A DNA stretch of 64,000 nucleotides from positions 1 to 64,000 of the forward strand of contig NZ_FMIZ01000004.1 in NCBI RefSeq assembly GCF_900095865.1, read 5' to 3'. This DNA comes from Massilioclostridium coli. GTDB taxonomy: Bacteria > Bacillota > Clostridia > Oscillospirales > Ruminococcaceae. The notes under the pieces were generated by a model. The model saw only the letters and a program-made list of their open reading frames with translations, was not told where the DNA came from and searched no databases. Below, piece by piece: positions 7,706-18,000 of the stretch. The first letter of the stretch is position 1, and each line of letters opens with the position of its first letter. The translations under genes and the position numbers were made by a program.

Positions 7706-9874
7706 TTATGAAGAATATTTTTTCTTGCGCACAAAGGAGAAAATCCGTACAGAGTTAAGCATTGCTAGAATGGTAACACCAGTATCGGCAAATACGCCCA
7801 ACCACATTGGTGCCAATCCAATCGCTACTAAGATAATAACAATCAATTTTATCAATAGTGCAAATGCAATATTAAATTTTACAACTCCCATACTGCGTTT
7901 TGCAAGGTGGATTGCTTTTGGAAGGTTTTGTAGTTGGTTTCCCATAATTACGACATCAGAAGAGTTGTTTGCTATTTCACTTCCTAATCCCATTGAAATT
8001 CCCAAATCTGCTGAAGCTAATACAGGGGCGTCATTAATGCCATCTCCAACAAAGGCTACTGTGTGGTTTGTTTTTAACCGTTGTAATTGTTCCACTTTAT
8101 CCTGTGGCAACAAAGAAGCATGGTATTCGCTAATACCACATTGTTCTGCCACTGTTTTGGCAGCTTGAGAACTATCTCCTGTTAACATTACTACTTTTTG
8201 TACTCCATTTTGTTCTAATTCCTGAACAATTGTTTTACTGGCTTGTGGGATCGTTTCCTTTAAATAAATCATTCCAGCAATTTTACCATCAATACAAAGG
8301 TAGGAAGCCGCATAAGTTTTAGGGGTCATTTGATAACGAGCTAACAATTTTTGGTTTCCACATAATATTTGTTGCCCATCAATGATAGCGGAAACGCCAA
8401 AACCAGCAATTTCATTTACATCGGATACTTCCAGTTTTTCATTTTTTTGAGTATAATCACATATTGCCTGAGAGATTGGATGATTTGAGTATTGTTCTAC
8501 TGCTGCCGCATAGGTATAAACCTGTTCTTGGGTAAATCCAGGCATTACATCAATCCGTTCTACCTCTATTTTTCCAGAAGTAATGGTACCTGTTTTATCC
8601 ATAGCAACACAGTCAATTTTGGATAGGGTTTCCACATATTTTGTTCCTTTAATGAGGATACCTTGTTTTGAAATTGCTCCAATAGAGGAAAAGAAAGAAA
8701 GGGGAACAGAGATAACCAAAGCACATGGACAGGAAGCTACTAAAAAGATTAAAGAACGCAAAATCCATGTTTTAAAATCTAAAATTCCCAATAGTGGAGG
8801 AACTACGGCCAGAAGGATACCGCATATAATCACAATGGGCGTATACAGTTTGGAAAATCTTGTGATGAATTTTTCGGTTTTTCCCTTTTTTTCTGAAGAA
8901 GCATAAACCAAATTTAAAATTTGGGAAGCGGTAGAGTTTTCAAATGTCTTGTTCACCTGACAGGTAAGGGCACCAGATAAATTAATACTGCCGGATAACA
9001 ATTGGCTACCTGTTTCTGCTGGAACTGGAATACTTTCCCCTGTTAAAGCTGAACTATCAATTGCGGAATGTCCAGAGAGGACAACACAGTCCAATGGGAC
9101 TTTATCTCCAGCACGAACTAAGATTTTCTCTCCTATCTGTATTTCTTCCGCTTTTACCGGAACTGGAGTTCCGTCCTCTAATAAACGGTTGGCAGTATCA
9201 GGACGAATTTCGGTTAACGCTTTCAGATTTTTACGGGAGCGTTTGATTGCTACCTGCTCCAAAAATTCACCAATTTTAAATAAGAGCACTACCATACAAG
9301 CTTCTGGATGTTCCCCTAAAGCAAATGCTGCTACTGCTGCAATGGTCATTAAAGTATCTTCTTCAAATTTTAAGTGGAATAACCCTTTAATGCCGTTCCA
9401 CAGTAAATCATATCCTGCTAGTAGGACACAGGCACCAAATAAGATGGTAGAAACAATTTCTGGAATCGGTAAAAACGCAAGAACAAAACAAGCAACAGAA
9501 ATTCCATACAAAATGAAATCTATCTTTTTCATTTCCCCGTGGTCATGGTTGTGTTCATCTTGGTGTGTTTCCTGTTTCATCAAAGCTTCTCCTTCTACGC
9601 AAGCCTTACAGGAACAGTGTTCTTCTCCATGGTCATGTTCACAACAAGCATCATGGCACCTATGATGTTCTTCTTCATCTGGTGGATCATGGCTATCATG
9701 ATGATGGTTGTGATGCTCATGACCTTCACATCCACAACTATCCTGTTCATGGCTTTCTACTTGCTGGCAGTGGCAATGTTGCTCATGGTTGTGATCATGG
9801 TGATGGCAATGGGAATTTTGAGGTTTTGTAAGCTGTTCAGCTGCCGCACATGCTTTACAAGAACATTTTGACAT
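7706..9874 (-). CDS. cadA: Zn/Cd/Pb-type P1B-ATPase efflux pump with duplicated His/Cys-rich N-terminus
   Basis: 722 residues, ATG at 9874. Core P-type signatures are all present: TGES actuator motif, CPC metal-site motif (ASCPCALVIS), phosphorylation motif DKTGT, and GDGINDAP hinge. The late membrane helices carry LLIKL and VFADTG, the Lys and Asp typical of P1B-2 (zinc/cadmium/lead) pumps. It exports divalent soft metals at the cost of ATP. The N-terminus lacks the usual GMTCxxC ferredoxin-like domain. Instead residues 1-112 hold about 26 His and 14 Cys, with CSCKAC at 4-9 and again at 87-92. It forms an operon with the ArsR-type repressor 30 bases upstream, which fits metal-induced expression. 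Specificity among Zn, Cd and Pb cannot be settled by reading. Confidence 0.92.
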   Translation of the reverse strand: MSKCSCKACAAAEQLTKPQNSHCHHHDHNHEQHCHCQQVESHEQDSCGCEGHEHHNHHHDSHDPPDEEEHHRCHDACCEHDHGEEHCSCKACVEGEALMKQETHQDEHNHDHGEMKKIDFILYGISVACFVLAFLPIPEIVSTILFGACVLLAGYDLLWNGIKGLFHLKFEEDTLMTIAAVAAFALGEHPEACMVVLLFKIGEFLEQVAIKRSRKNLKALTEIRPDTANRLLEDGTPVPVKAEEIQIGEKILVRAGDKVPLDCVVLSGHSAIDSSALTGESIPVPAETGSQLLSGSINLSGALTCQVNKTFENSTASQILNLVYASSEKKGKTEKFITRFSKLYTPIVIICGILLAVVPPLLGILDFKTWILRSLIFLVASCPCALVISVPLSFFSSIGAISKQGILIKGTKYVETLSKIDCVAMDKTGTITSGKIEVERIDVMPGFTQEQVYTYAAAVEQYSNHPISQAICDYTQKNEKLEVSDVNEIAGFGVSAIIDGQQILCGNQKLLARYQMTPKTYAASYLCIDGKIAGMIYLKETIPQASKTIVQELEQNGVQKVVMLTGDSSQAAKTVAEQCGISEYHASLLPQDKVEQLQRLKTNHTVAFVGDGINDAPVLASADLGISMGLGSEIANNSSDVVIMGNQLQNLPKAIHLAKRSMGVVKFNIAFALLIKLIVIILVAIGLAPMWLGVFADTGVTILAMLNSVRIFSFVRKKKYSS

Positions 9875-9904
9875 AATAAAACCGCCTTTCTAAAAATGTC
9901 TTTT

Positions 9905-10291
9905 TTATTTTGTAATAGAACGATCTTCCCGAATGTGGTCTAATGATTGGAAGATAATCCCTTTTACATGGTCGTCATCTAAGGAATAAAAAATTTGTTT
10001 TCCTTGACGGCGATATTTGACTAACTTGGAGGATTTTAAGATTCGTAACTGGTGGGATACCGTACTTTGATTTAAAGACAATAGTTCACAAATATCACAA
10101 ACACAAAGTTCATCTTTTCCTAACGCACAAATAATTTTTAGCCTTGTATTATCTGAAAATATTTTATATAGTTCTGCTAACTCCTCAATTTCCTCTAAAG
10201 TAGGAAAATTTTGTTTTGCTAAATCAATCAAATTTTGATGAGGGCAGTTTTCACTACAAACTGGAACATTACATTCGTTCAATTTAGTCAC
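9905..10291 (-). CDS. cadC: ArsR/SmtB-family metal-sensing repressor (CadC-like)
   Basis: 128 residues. The winged-helix core IFSDNTRLKIICAL...LCVCDICELL...STVSHQLRILKSSKLVKYRRQGKQIFYSL is a textbook ArsR/SmtB fold. ELCVCD in helix 3 plus the N-terminal CNVPVCSENCPH form a CadC-type thiolate site. DDDHVKGIIFQSLDHIRE in the last helix has the D-x-H...H-x-x-E residues of an alpha-5 zinc site. These sensors leave DNA when loaded with Cd, Pb or Zn. The first in-frame start is GTG 10291 (TTG 10282 is an alternative); no ATG fits well. A candidate operator lies just upstream (10299). It is the first gene of the operon with the ATPase. Confidence 0.9.
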   Translation of the reverse strand: MTKLNECNVPVCSENCPHQNLIDLAKQNFPTLEEIEELAELYKIFSDNTRLKIICALGKDELCVCDICELLSLNQSTVSHQLRILKSSKLVKYRRQGKQIFYSLDDDHVKGIIFQSLDHIREDRSITK

Positions 10292-10298
10292 CTATTTT

Positions 10299-10324
10299 AA
10301 TATATGCACATATATTCATATGTT
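10299..10324 (-). promoter_or_regulatory. Candidate ArsR/SmtB-type operator
   Basis: ATATATG-CA-CATATAT (10300-10315) is a perfect 7-2-7 dyad, followed by ATTCATATG that continues the pattern. It lies 8 bases upstream of the repressor start, where SmtB/CadC-type operators normally lie. Autoregulation of the repressor-pump operon is inferred. Confidence 0.6.
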
Positions 10325-10420
10325 AATCTTATAATAACTCTTTTTTTATCTTTTGTCAAGGTTCATTTTTTATAAAATCCAACTTATTTTTTGCGTTATT
10401 ACATAGTTTTTTACAATGTT

Positions 10421-10440
10421 TTTTGTTTAATAATACAAAA
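10421..10440 (+). promoter_or_regulatory. Rex-like inverted repeat upstream of the hydrogenase promoter
   Basis: TTTTGT-N8-ACAAAA, with inner TTTAA, lies 26 bases upstream of the hydrogenase -35. It loosely resembles the clostridial Rex box (TTGTTAA-N4-TTAACAA), and Rex commonly controls NADH-linked hydrogenases. The match is imperfect and the call is weak. Confidence 0.3.
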
Positions 10441-10466
10441 ATAAATGTAAATTACACAAAAAATTA

Positions 10467-10495
10467 TTGATTTTATTTGAGCCTTATCGTATAAT
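10467..10495 (+). promoter_or_regulatory. Predicted sigma-A promoter of the hydrogenase operon
   Basis: TTGATT (10467-10472), 17-base spacer, TATAAT (10490-10495), 70 bases before the hndA start. The bases around the -35 closely resemble the glgB promoter at 37956. Confidence 0.75.
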
Positions 10496-10564
10496 GATTA
10501 TGTTTTGTATATAATTTATATAAAAATAAAATACATTATTAATTTTAAAATAGGGAGTGTGCAT

Positions 10565-11056
10565 ATGTTGACCCAAAAAGAACAAAAGGTCCTGGATCAC
10601 ATTTTAAAAGATCATACCTATCAGCAATCAGAAATTATTGCGATTATGCAGGATATCCAGCAAGAATATCATTATTTGCCACAGGAGGCTTTATGCTATA
10701 TAGCTGACCAACTAAAATTGCCAGAAGCAAAGGTATACAGTGTTGCCACCTTTTATGAAAATTTTTCCTTAGAACCAAAAGGAAAATATGTTATCAAAAT
10801 TTGTGATGGCACGGCATGCCATGTAAGAAAATCGGTGCCAATTTTAGAAGAATTCCGAAAATCCTTAGGATTGTCCGATTCCAAACACACGACGGATGAC
10901 ATGATGTTTACTTTAGAAACAGTATCCTGCCTGGGGGCTTGTGGGCTAGCGCCAGTCTGTACTGTAAATGACAAAGTCCATCCTTCTATGACTCCAGAAA
11001 AAGCAAAAGAATTGATACAAACTCTAAAACAGGAGGAAGCATCCAATGAGAATTAA
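10565..11056 (+). CDS. hndA: NADH/ferredoxin-dependent hydrogenase, NuoE-like [2Fe-2S] subunit
   Basis: 163 residues from ATG 10565 (ribosome site GGGAGTG). Upstream in-frame codons back to 10505 lie inside the leader and lack a site. It is NuoE/HndA-like: an N-terminal helical region, then a thioredoxin-like [2Fe-2S] domain with CDGTACHVR near residue 80 and CLGACGLAPVC near residue 122 (the C-x4-C...C-x3-C pattern). In trimeric hydrogenases this subunit (HydC/HndA) relays electrons with the NuoF-like subunit. It overlaps the next gene by 11 bases, so translation is coupled. It is the first gene of a three-gene operon. Confidence 0.92.
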   Translation: MLTQKEQKVLDHILKDHTYQQSEIIAIMQDIQQEYHYLPQEALCYIADQLKLPEAKVYSVATFYENFSLEPKGKYVIKICDGTACHVRKSVPILEEFRKSLGLSDSKHTTDDMMFTLETVSCLGACGLAPVCTVNDKVHPSMTPEKAKELIQTLKQEEASNEN

Positions 11057-12929
11057 TACATATAATGATTTGGTTCAGATGAGGAAAGAATACAAGGCTT
11101 CCCTGGATAGCCAGTACAAACAAATCCTGATTTGCGCAGGTACAGGGTGTGTTGCAGGTGGTTCTCTGGATATTTACGCACGAATGCAGGAATTGCTCAA
11201 TGAAAAAGGGCTGCATACCTCATTAGTATTAGAAAAAGAACCACATGAACATGGTTCCGTTGGTATCAAAAAAAGTGGTTGCCATGGTTTTTGTGAAATG
11301 GGCCCACTACTCCGCATTGAACCACAAGGATATTTATATATCAAGGTAAAAGTAGAAGATTGTGAAGAAATCATCGAAAAAAGTATCCTTCATGATGAAG
11401 TTGTAGAACGCCTGATTTATAAAGACGCAGAACATTCTTATAGTAAACAAGAGGAAATTCCTTTCTATAAAAAACAGACCCGTATTGCTTTAGAACACTG
11501 TGGACATATCAACGCAGAATCCATTAAGGAATATATTGCTGTTGGCGGTTATAGCGCTATGGCAAAAGCTTTATTTGAAATGGACAGCCAGCAAATTGTT
11601 GATGAAATTTCTGAGAGTAATCTGCGTGGCCGCGGAGGCGGAGGCTTCCCCACTGGTGTGAAATGGGCACAGGTACTGGCTCAACCACAAGAGGAAAAAT
11701 ATATTGTCTGTAATGGGGATGAAGGTGACCCGGGTGCATTTATGGACCGGAGCATTATGGAAGGGGACCCTCATCGTGTCATTGAAGGAATGATTATTGC
11801 CGGAATCGCTACAAAAGCACATCATGGCTATATTTATGTGCGTGCGGAATACCCACTGGCAGTAAAACGGTTGAATACTGCTATTGCAAAAGCGAAGGAA
11901 AAAGGGATGCTGGGAAAAAATATTCTGGATTCTGGTTTTGATTTTGATTTACATGTTAACCAGGGTGCAGGCGCATTCGTTTGTGGAGAAGGTAGCGCAC
12001 TTACTGCCTCCATTGAAGGGAACCGTGGCATGCCACGTGTAAAACCTCCTCGTACTGTAGAACAGGGCTTATTTGGAAAGCCAACTGTATTGAACAATGT
12101 AGAAACATTTGCCAATGTTCCTTCTATCATTTTAAAAGGGGCAGATTGGTTTAAAACAATTGGTCCAGAAAATAACCATGGTACAAAAGCATTTGCTTTA
12201 ACTGGAAACGTAAACAATACCGGATTAATCGAAGTGCCAATGGGAACTACTTTACGTGAAGTTATTTTTGACATTGGCGGCGGTGTAAAAGGCGGAGAAT
12301 TCAAGGCAGTACAAATTGGTGGTCCTTCTGGCGGATGCTTATGCTTAAACCATAACCATCTGGATTTACATTTGGATTATGACTCCTTAAAAAAAGTTGG
12401 CGCTATGATCGGAAGCGGCGGCATGGTTGTTATGAATGATAAAAGCTGTATGGTAGAAGTTGCCCGCTTCTTTATGAAATTTACCCAAAATGAGTCTTGC
12501 GGAAAGTGTGTTCCATGCCGTGAAGGGACAAAGCGTATGTTGGAACTGTTAGAAGATATTGTTGCTGGACGTGGTACCATGGAGCATATCACTATGTTAG
12601 AAGAATTATCTCAGATGATTTCCGAAACCGCATTGTGTGGATTAGGTAAAACAGCTGCTTATCCTGTCATTAGTACTTTAAAATATTTCCGTGAAGAGTA
12701 TATCGCCCATGTAGTGGATAAAAAATGTCCAGCTGGGGAATGTAAAGCACTGTTAAACTACGTTATTGACCCAGAAAAATGTAAAGGTTGTAGTAAATGC
12801 GCAAGGGTCTGTCCAGTTGGCGCAATCAGCGGAGAAATCAAAAAGCCTTTTGTTATTGATACAAGCAAATGTATCAAATGTGGCAGCTGTAAAGAAGGCT
12901 GTAAATTCAATGCCATTCGGGAGGAATAA
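11046..12929 (+). CDS. hndC: NADH/ferredoxin-dependent hydrogenase, NuoF-like flavoprotein subunit with extra ferredoxin domains
   Basis: 627 residues (HydB/HndC). Residues about 20-125 are a thioredoxin-like [2Fe-2S] domain (CAGTGCVAGG...GCHGFCEMGP). The NuoF core follows with GRGGGGFPTG near 193 for FMN, and GDEGDPGAFMDRSIMEGDPHR for NAD(H). CGKCVPCREG near 485 supplies a [4Fe-4S] cluster. The C-terminus has two ferredoxin-type clusters (CKGCSKCARVCP and CIKCGSCKEGC, residues about 577-625). This is the NAD(P)H-binding subunit of multimeric [FeFe] hydrogenases. In bifurcating enzymes it couples ferredoxin and NADH oxidation to H2 release. Which nicotinamide is used cannot be decided by eye. 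Confidence 0.93.
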   Translation: MRINTYNDLVQMRKEYKASLDSQYKQILICAGTGCVAGGSLDIYARMQELLNEKGLHTSLVLEKEPHEHGSVGIKKSGCHGFCEMGPLLRIEPQGYLYIKVKVEDCEEIIEKSILHDEVVERLIYKDAEHSYSKQEEIPFYKKQTRIALEHCGHINAESIKEYIAVGGYSAMAKALFEMDSQQIVDEISESNLRGRGGGGFPTGVKWAQVLAQPQEEKYIVCNGDEGDPGAFMDRSIMEGDPHRVIEGMIIAGIATKAHHGYIYVRAEYPLAVKRLNTAIAKAKEKGMLGKNILDSGFDFDLHVNQGAGAFVCGEGSALTASIEGNRGMPRVKPPRTVEQGLFGKPTVLNNVETFANVPSIILKGADWFKTIGPENNHGTKAFALTGNVNNTGLIEVPMGTTLREVIFDIGGGVKGGEFKAVQIGGPSGGCLCLNHNHLDLHLDYDSLKKVGAMIGSGGMVVMNDKSCMVEVARFFMKFTQNESCGKCVPCREGTKRMLELLEDIVAGRGTMEHITMLEELSQMISETALCGLGKTAAYPVISTLKYFREEYIAHVVDKKCPAGECKALLNYVIDPEKCKGCSKCARVCPVGAISGEIKKPFVIDTSKCIKCGSCKEGCKFNAIREE

Positions 12930-12934
12930 GAACA

Positions 12935-14632
12935 ATGCCAAATTATATGATTGTAGATGGAATCCATGTGGAATTCGACCAGGAAAAAAATATTTTAGAT
13001 GTTGTGCGGAAAGCAGGAATCGAATTGCCTACCTTGTGTTATTACTCTGACCTGTCCATTTACGGCGCATGCCGTATGTGTGTAGTGGAAGATGAACGTG
13101 GAAGGATTATGGCTTCCTGTTCCACTCCTCCAAAAAATAAAATGGTAATCCAAACCAATACTCCAAAATTGCAGAAATACCGGAAGATGATTCTGGAATT
13201 GTTGTTATCTGCTCACTGTAGGGATTGTACGGTTTGTGAAAAAAGTGGAAAATGTAAATTGCAGGATTTAGCATACCGTTTCGGCATTAAATCTGTACGC
13301 TTTGCAAATACCACCGTCAAAAAACCGATGGATACTTCTTCGAAAGCGATTGTACGTGATCCTGGAAAATGTATCCTTTGTGGTGACTGTGTACGTATGT
13401 GTAATGAGGTACAAAACGTTGGGGCAATTGATTTTGCATACCGTGGTTCCAATATGATTGTCAGCCCTGCGTTTGAACGGAGTATTGCGGAAACAGACTG
13501 TGTCAACTGTGGCCAATGTGCGGCTGTCTGTCCAACAGGGGCAATTACCATTAAAAACGAAATTGACCGGGCATGGGACGCAATTTATGACCCAACTAAA
13601 CGAGTTGTCGTCCAAATCGCTCCAGCTGTCCGTGTTGCGTTGGGGGAAGAGTTCGGTCTGCCTGCTGGAGAAAACGTAATGGGTAAAATCGCGGCTAGCT
13701 TGAGGAAAATGGGATTTGACCATATCTATGATACCAACCTTTCCGCTGACCTAACGGTTACAGAGGAAGCGGCGGAATTTGTAAAACGAATCAAAAAGGG
13801 GCAGACAAAAGAATTCCCATTGTTCACATCCTGTTGTCCAGCATGGGTACGTTATATGGAGACCAAACATCCAGAGTTAATGCAATATGTATCCTCCTGT
13901 AAATCCCCAATGCAGATGTTTGGGGCAGTAATTAAAGAATACTATCGGGAACAGGACGAAATGGATGACCGTCAGACCTTTATGATTGCTATTATGCCAT
14001 GTACCGCAAAAAAAGCAGAAGCCGCACGGGAAGAATTTGTCCGGGAAGGTGTGCCGGATATTGACCTAGTTTTAACTACTTCTGAATTATGCCAGATGAT
14101 TAAAGAAACTGGTATTAAATTTAACGACCAGGAACCAGAAGCTTCGGATATGCCGTTTTCCTTGTATTCTGGTGGTGGTGCTATCTTTGGGGTTACTGGT
14201 GGTGTTACAGAAGCTGTGATTCGTCATGTGATGGATGACAAAAGTTCCGTCGCATTGCGGGAACTAGAATTTATTGGTGTACGTGGCGCGGACGAGATAA
14301 AAGAATGTGAAATCGAAGTGGAGGGAAATCCAATCCGAATTGCTGTAGTAAGCGGGTTAAATAATGCGGAAACAATTATCCAACAAATTACCAACGGAGA
14401 ACGCCATTACGATTTTGTAGAAGTAATGGCCTGCCCAGAAGGTTGTATTTCTGGAGCAGGGCAGCCATTTAATCTTCGTGGAGGACGTAAAATGCGAGCA
14501 AGAGGTATTTATCGTGTGGATAAAGTTGCGCAAATTAAACGTTCTGGAGAAAACCCAATGGTAAAAGAATTGTATAATGGTATTTTGAAGAACCGGACCA
14601 AAGATTTATTACATGTTCATTACCATAAATAA
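12935..14632 (+). CDS. hndD: [FeFe] hydrogenase catalytic subunit
   Basis: 565 residues, five bases after hndC. N-terminal plant-type [2Fe-2S] domain (residues 1-75, GACRMCVVE), then a His-ligated cluster (HCRDCTVCEKSGKC), then two [4Fe-4S] motifs (CILCGDCVRMC and CVNCGQCAAVCP). The H-cluster signatures are L1 TSCCPAW near 298, L2 MPCTAKK near 353, and L3 MACPEGCISGAGQP near 497. This matches group A hydrogenases that partner NuoE/NuoF-like subunits and reduce protons to H2. The maturases HydE, HydF and HydG are not in the window and must be encoded elsewhere. A clear terminator follows. Confidence 0.95.
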   Translation: MPNYMIVDGIHVEFDQEKNILDVVRKAGIELPTLCYYSDLSIYGACRMCVVEDERGRIMASCSTPPKNKMVIQTNTPKLQKYRKMILELLLSAHCRDCTVCEKSGKCKLQDLAYRFGIKSVRFANTTVKKPMDTSSKAIVRDPGKCILCGDCVRMCNEVQNVGAIDFAYRGSNMIVSPAFERSIAETDCVNCGQCAAVCPTGAITIKNEIDRAWDAIYDPTKRVVVQIAPAVRVALGEEFGLPAGENVMGKIAASLRKMGFDHIYDTNLSADLTVTEEAAEFVKRIKKGQTKEFPLFTSCCPAWVRYMETKHPELMQYVSSCKSPMQMFGAVIKEYYREQDEMDDRQTFMIAIMPCTAKKAEAAREEFVREGVPDIDLVLTTSELCQMIKETGIKFNDQEPEASDMPFSLYSGGGAIFGVTGGVTEAVIRHVMDDKSSVALRELEFIGVRGADEIKECEIEVEGNPIRIAVVSGLNNAETIIQQITNGERHYDFVEVMACPEGCISGAGQPFNLRGGRKMRARGIYRVDKVAQIKRSGENPMVKELYNGILKNRTKDLLHVHYHK

Positions 14633-14640
14633 TACATAAA

Positions 14641-14680
14641 AAATAAACGGAAGATTTTATTGCTTCCGTTTATTTTTTAT
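14641..14680 (+). terminator. Intrinsic terminator of the hydrogenase operon
   Basis: AAATAAACGGAAG / CTTCCGTTTATTTTTT with an 8-base loop, 8 bases beyond the hndD stop. Confidence 0.9.
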
Positions 14681-15006
14681 GTATAAATATCTTGCATGTC
14701 ATGATATAGCTTTTCAGCAAATATATATGACACATTATCATATGATTCCTTTTAGAATGAATTAATTACCGGATTTTCTATATCGAGTCAATATTTTTTG
14801 AAGTGCCTATCAAAAGTAGAATGTACTGAATATCCAAATAAAAGTGCGATTTTTTCAATAAAAAAATTTATAGAGGTACTTTTAACAATAAACAGTTCAA
14901 TATATCTAATAAAAATCAACTATTTTTGTTTATTTATTCTATTATGATGTAATTTATAGCAGAGTATAATAAACTTATCTTTTATGTTCAAGGAGGAAAA
15001 GAAAAT
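14681..15006. other. Promoter-bearing gap ahead of the GH78 gene
   Basis: About 325 AT-rich bases without a credible gene. TATAAT at 14965-14970 could be the -10 of the rhamnosidase promoter, although no good -35 is seen. AAGGAGG lies 9 bases before its ATG. No RNA structure is evident. Confidence 0.45.
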
Positions 15007-18000
15007 ATGAAGTTAAAACGACTTTTGAGCGTTGTGCTTTCTGCAACGATGGCAGTATCCGTTATTGGTACAGTGCTTCCAGCATTTGCATTGGAAGATG
15101 ACGGTTTGGAGGTATCTGCTTTTCAAACAAGTTCCCGCTATGATCTGGGAATTGATGCTGATAATGTGCGGATTGGTTGGGAAATTGATGCGGAAAACCG
15201 TGGTATGGTACAGTCCGAATACCATGTAATCGTAAAGGATAGCAAAGATACCATTGTATGGGACAGTGGATGGGTTACATCAGACCAACAAACAGGTATC
15301 CGGCCACAAGGGCTAAAGCCGGAAACAGTGTACACCTATCAAGTCAATATTAAGGACCAAAGTGGAACAGAATCCGGTTGGAGTGATCCTAAAACGATCG
15401 AAACCGCTCCGGCAAAAGTGGATGGGCAATGGATTGCTTCCGATAGTTTATTGAGAAAAACCTTTGAGCTGGATCAGCCATTGGAAAACATAGATCGGGC
15501 ACGTTCTTATATAGGTAGCACTTCTTATATGGAGCTGCGAATGAATGGTAATAAAGTAGGGGATATGGTGTTGGCACCTAAAAAACCGGTTGCTGATTTA
15601 GAATGTTATTATAATACTTATGATATTTTGCCTTATTTGCAGGACGGAAAAAATACAATTGGCGTTATGGTAAGCGGTGTCAATTCGCTGGGTGATCGTG
15701 CTGCTGGTATGATAAAAATTTATTATAAAGATGGTACGACCCAAACGATCTCTACTGATACCAATTGGAGGGCTTCTGCAAAATCAGAAATTACACGAGA
15801 AAATTTATCTACTGGGGAAGATGTCAATGCCAATTTGCGTGACAGTTGGGATACTAACGATTATGTAGAGGATGAAACCTGGTCAAACGCATTACCAGCA
15901 GGACCTACTATTGTGGATGGACAATTACGTATCCCTTCCAATAGCGGTATTTATTACAGCAAACAATCTTTTAGTGGGGATTATACCATTCACGCAACAG
16001 TAACTCCAAGACAGAATGCGTATGGGTTAGTATTTGGACATGGAAATCCAAACCCTGGCATGTGGCAGTTTAATGTGGAAGGGGCAGGAGTATTGCGTGC
16101 CCACCATCCAGGACAGTGGACAACAGTAGATACCATCCCTTGCGATGATATAAAAAAAGACGTTCCAATTGATGTTGCCGTTACGATCCAAGGAACAACA
16201 GTAACAACTTCTGTCAATGGAAACACTATCCATACCACCACTGTAGGAGAAGGGGAAACGACTGGTCCAATAGGAATGCGAGCGGCCTTAAATGAATCCT
16301 TTGATTTGGACAAAATGTGGGTAGAACAAAATGGAGAGGTGATCTTTGAAGATAATTTCGATACAGTAGATTATGAAAAATGGAATTTTCCATCTTCTCC
16401 TGATTTAGTCCCTTCTATCAGCGGTACAAAAGTAATTGATGAAATTAAACCAATTTCAGTCCATGAAAGTATATCTGTGGATAAAACTCGTCCCTATGCG
16501 GAAGATGGGGCGTTGGTTCTGCCAACCAACTGTGGTACATTCTATTCCAACCAATCTTTTAGTGGGGATTATACCGTTGAGGTAGCAGCAAAAACTAACA
16601 GTGTATTCGGATTTTTGTTTGGTAGTGGAAATCCAAACCCATGTATGTGGCAGATTAAACCAGATAACAACGGTGCGCTTTATCTGCATCGACCAGGAGA
16701 TTGGACTGATATTAAAGGCATTTTTGGGACACCAGGGGTTGATCCAATCAATGATTGGGTACATATGAAAATTGAAGTAAAAGGCAACCATGTGGCTACC
16801 TATATTGGTGATATTTTAGTGGATGAAGTAGATCTTCCAGAAGGTAGTACGACAGGACCATTGGGATTCCGTACAACCATAGATGAAAGCAGTACAGTGG
16901 ATTATGTACGTGTTACTCAAAACGGGCAGGTGGTATTTGAGGATAATTTTGATAAAATAGACTCTTCCAAATGGGCTGGTTTTATTGAACCAACTACCAA
17001 TTATGTTTTGGATTACGGAAAAAATATGCAGGGTTATGTAAAAGTAGATACCACTGGACCAAAAGGTTCCACGATCTCTGTAAAATATGCGGAATTGCTA
17101 AATGAAGATGGTTCGATTAACGGGACATCAACCTTCCACCACCCATATTGTAGTTATACCCTTTCCGGAGGGGAAGATAGCTTTGAACCTAGATTTTTCT
17201 ATACTGGGTTCCGTTATGTAGCGGTAGAGGGGGTTCAGGGAGAATTTGACCCGAATGATTTCACCGCTTGCTTTGTCAGCGATGATGTAACACAAACAGG
17301 TTATTTTGATTCTTCCAATGACCGTTTGGATCAGGTATTTGATATGTACTACCAATCCCAACGTTCTAATATGATGAGCAATTATACCGATTGTCCACAA
17401 CGTGAAAAGAATGGTTGGACTGGGGATGCTTCCGTTATTAAAGAATCTGCGGCAATGATGTTGGATGATTATACTACAGCGGAAGCATTTATGAAAACTA
17501 TGTATTTGGACATTACTGAAGAAGGGCAGCCATTTACAGTGGTACCTTGGGTTTCTACTGATATTGCCACTAATGCTGGATTTGATATTACCTGGACATC
17601 CGCTTATTTTGTTTTCCCATATCAGACCTATATGCAGACAGGAGATCCATATTATCTAGAAATGGCATATGAACCATTGACAAGGGTATTTGATTACTAT
17701 AAATCTTTGGATAAAGATGGGGATTATATTGTAACTGATAATGTTTATGGTGACTGGCTGGGATACGATAACCAGGAAGGAAAAATTGACCGTGGATTTT
17801 TAACTGCGCCATATTTTTACTATTGTGGTTGCTTATTAGCTGAAATGGCGGATGTTATCGGAGAAGACCATACAGAGTTAGATGCTTATTTAGATAATGT
17901 ATATCAGGCATTGCAGAATACCTATAATAAAGAGACTTATTTCAGTACCGAAACCCAAACTGCAAATGCAATGGCATTGGATTTTGAAATTGTACCACCT

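Noticed and set aside
9539-9871. Plus-strand Met/Val-rich ORF
   Set aside because: Antisense image of the His-rich N-terminus of the metal ATPase.
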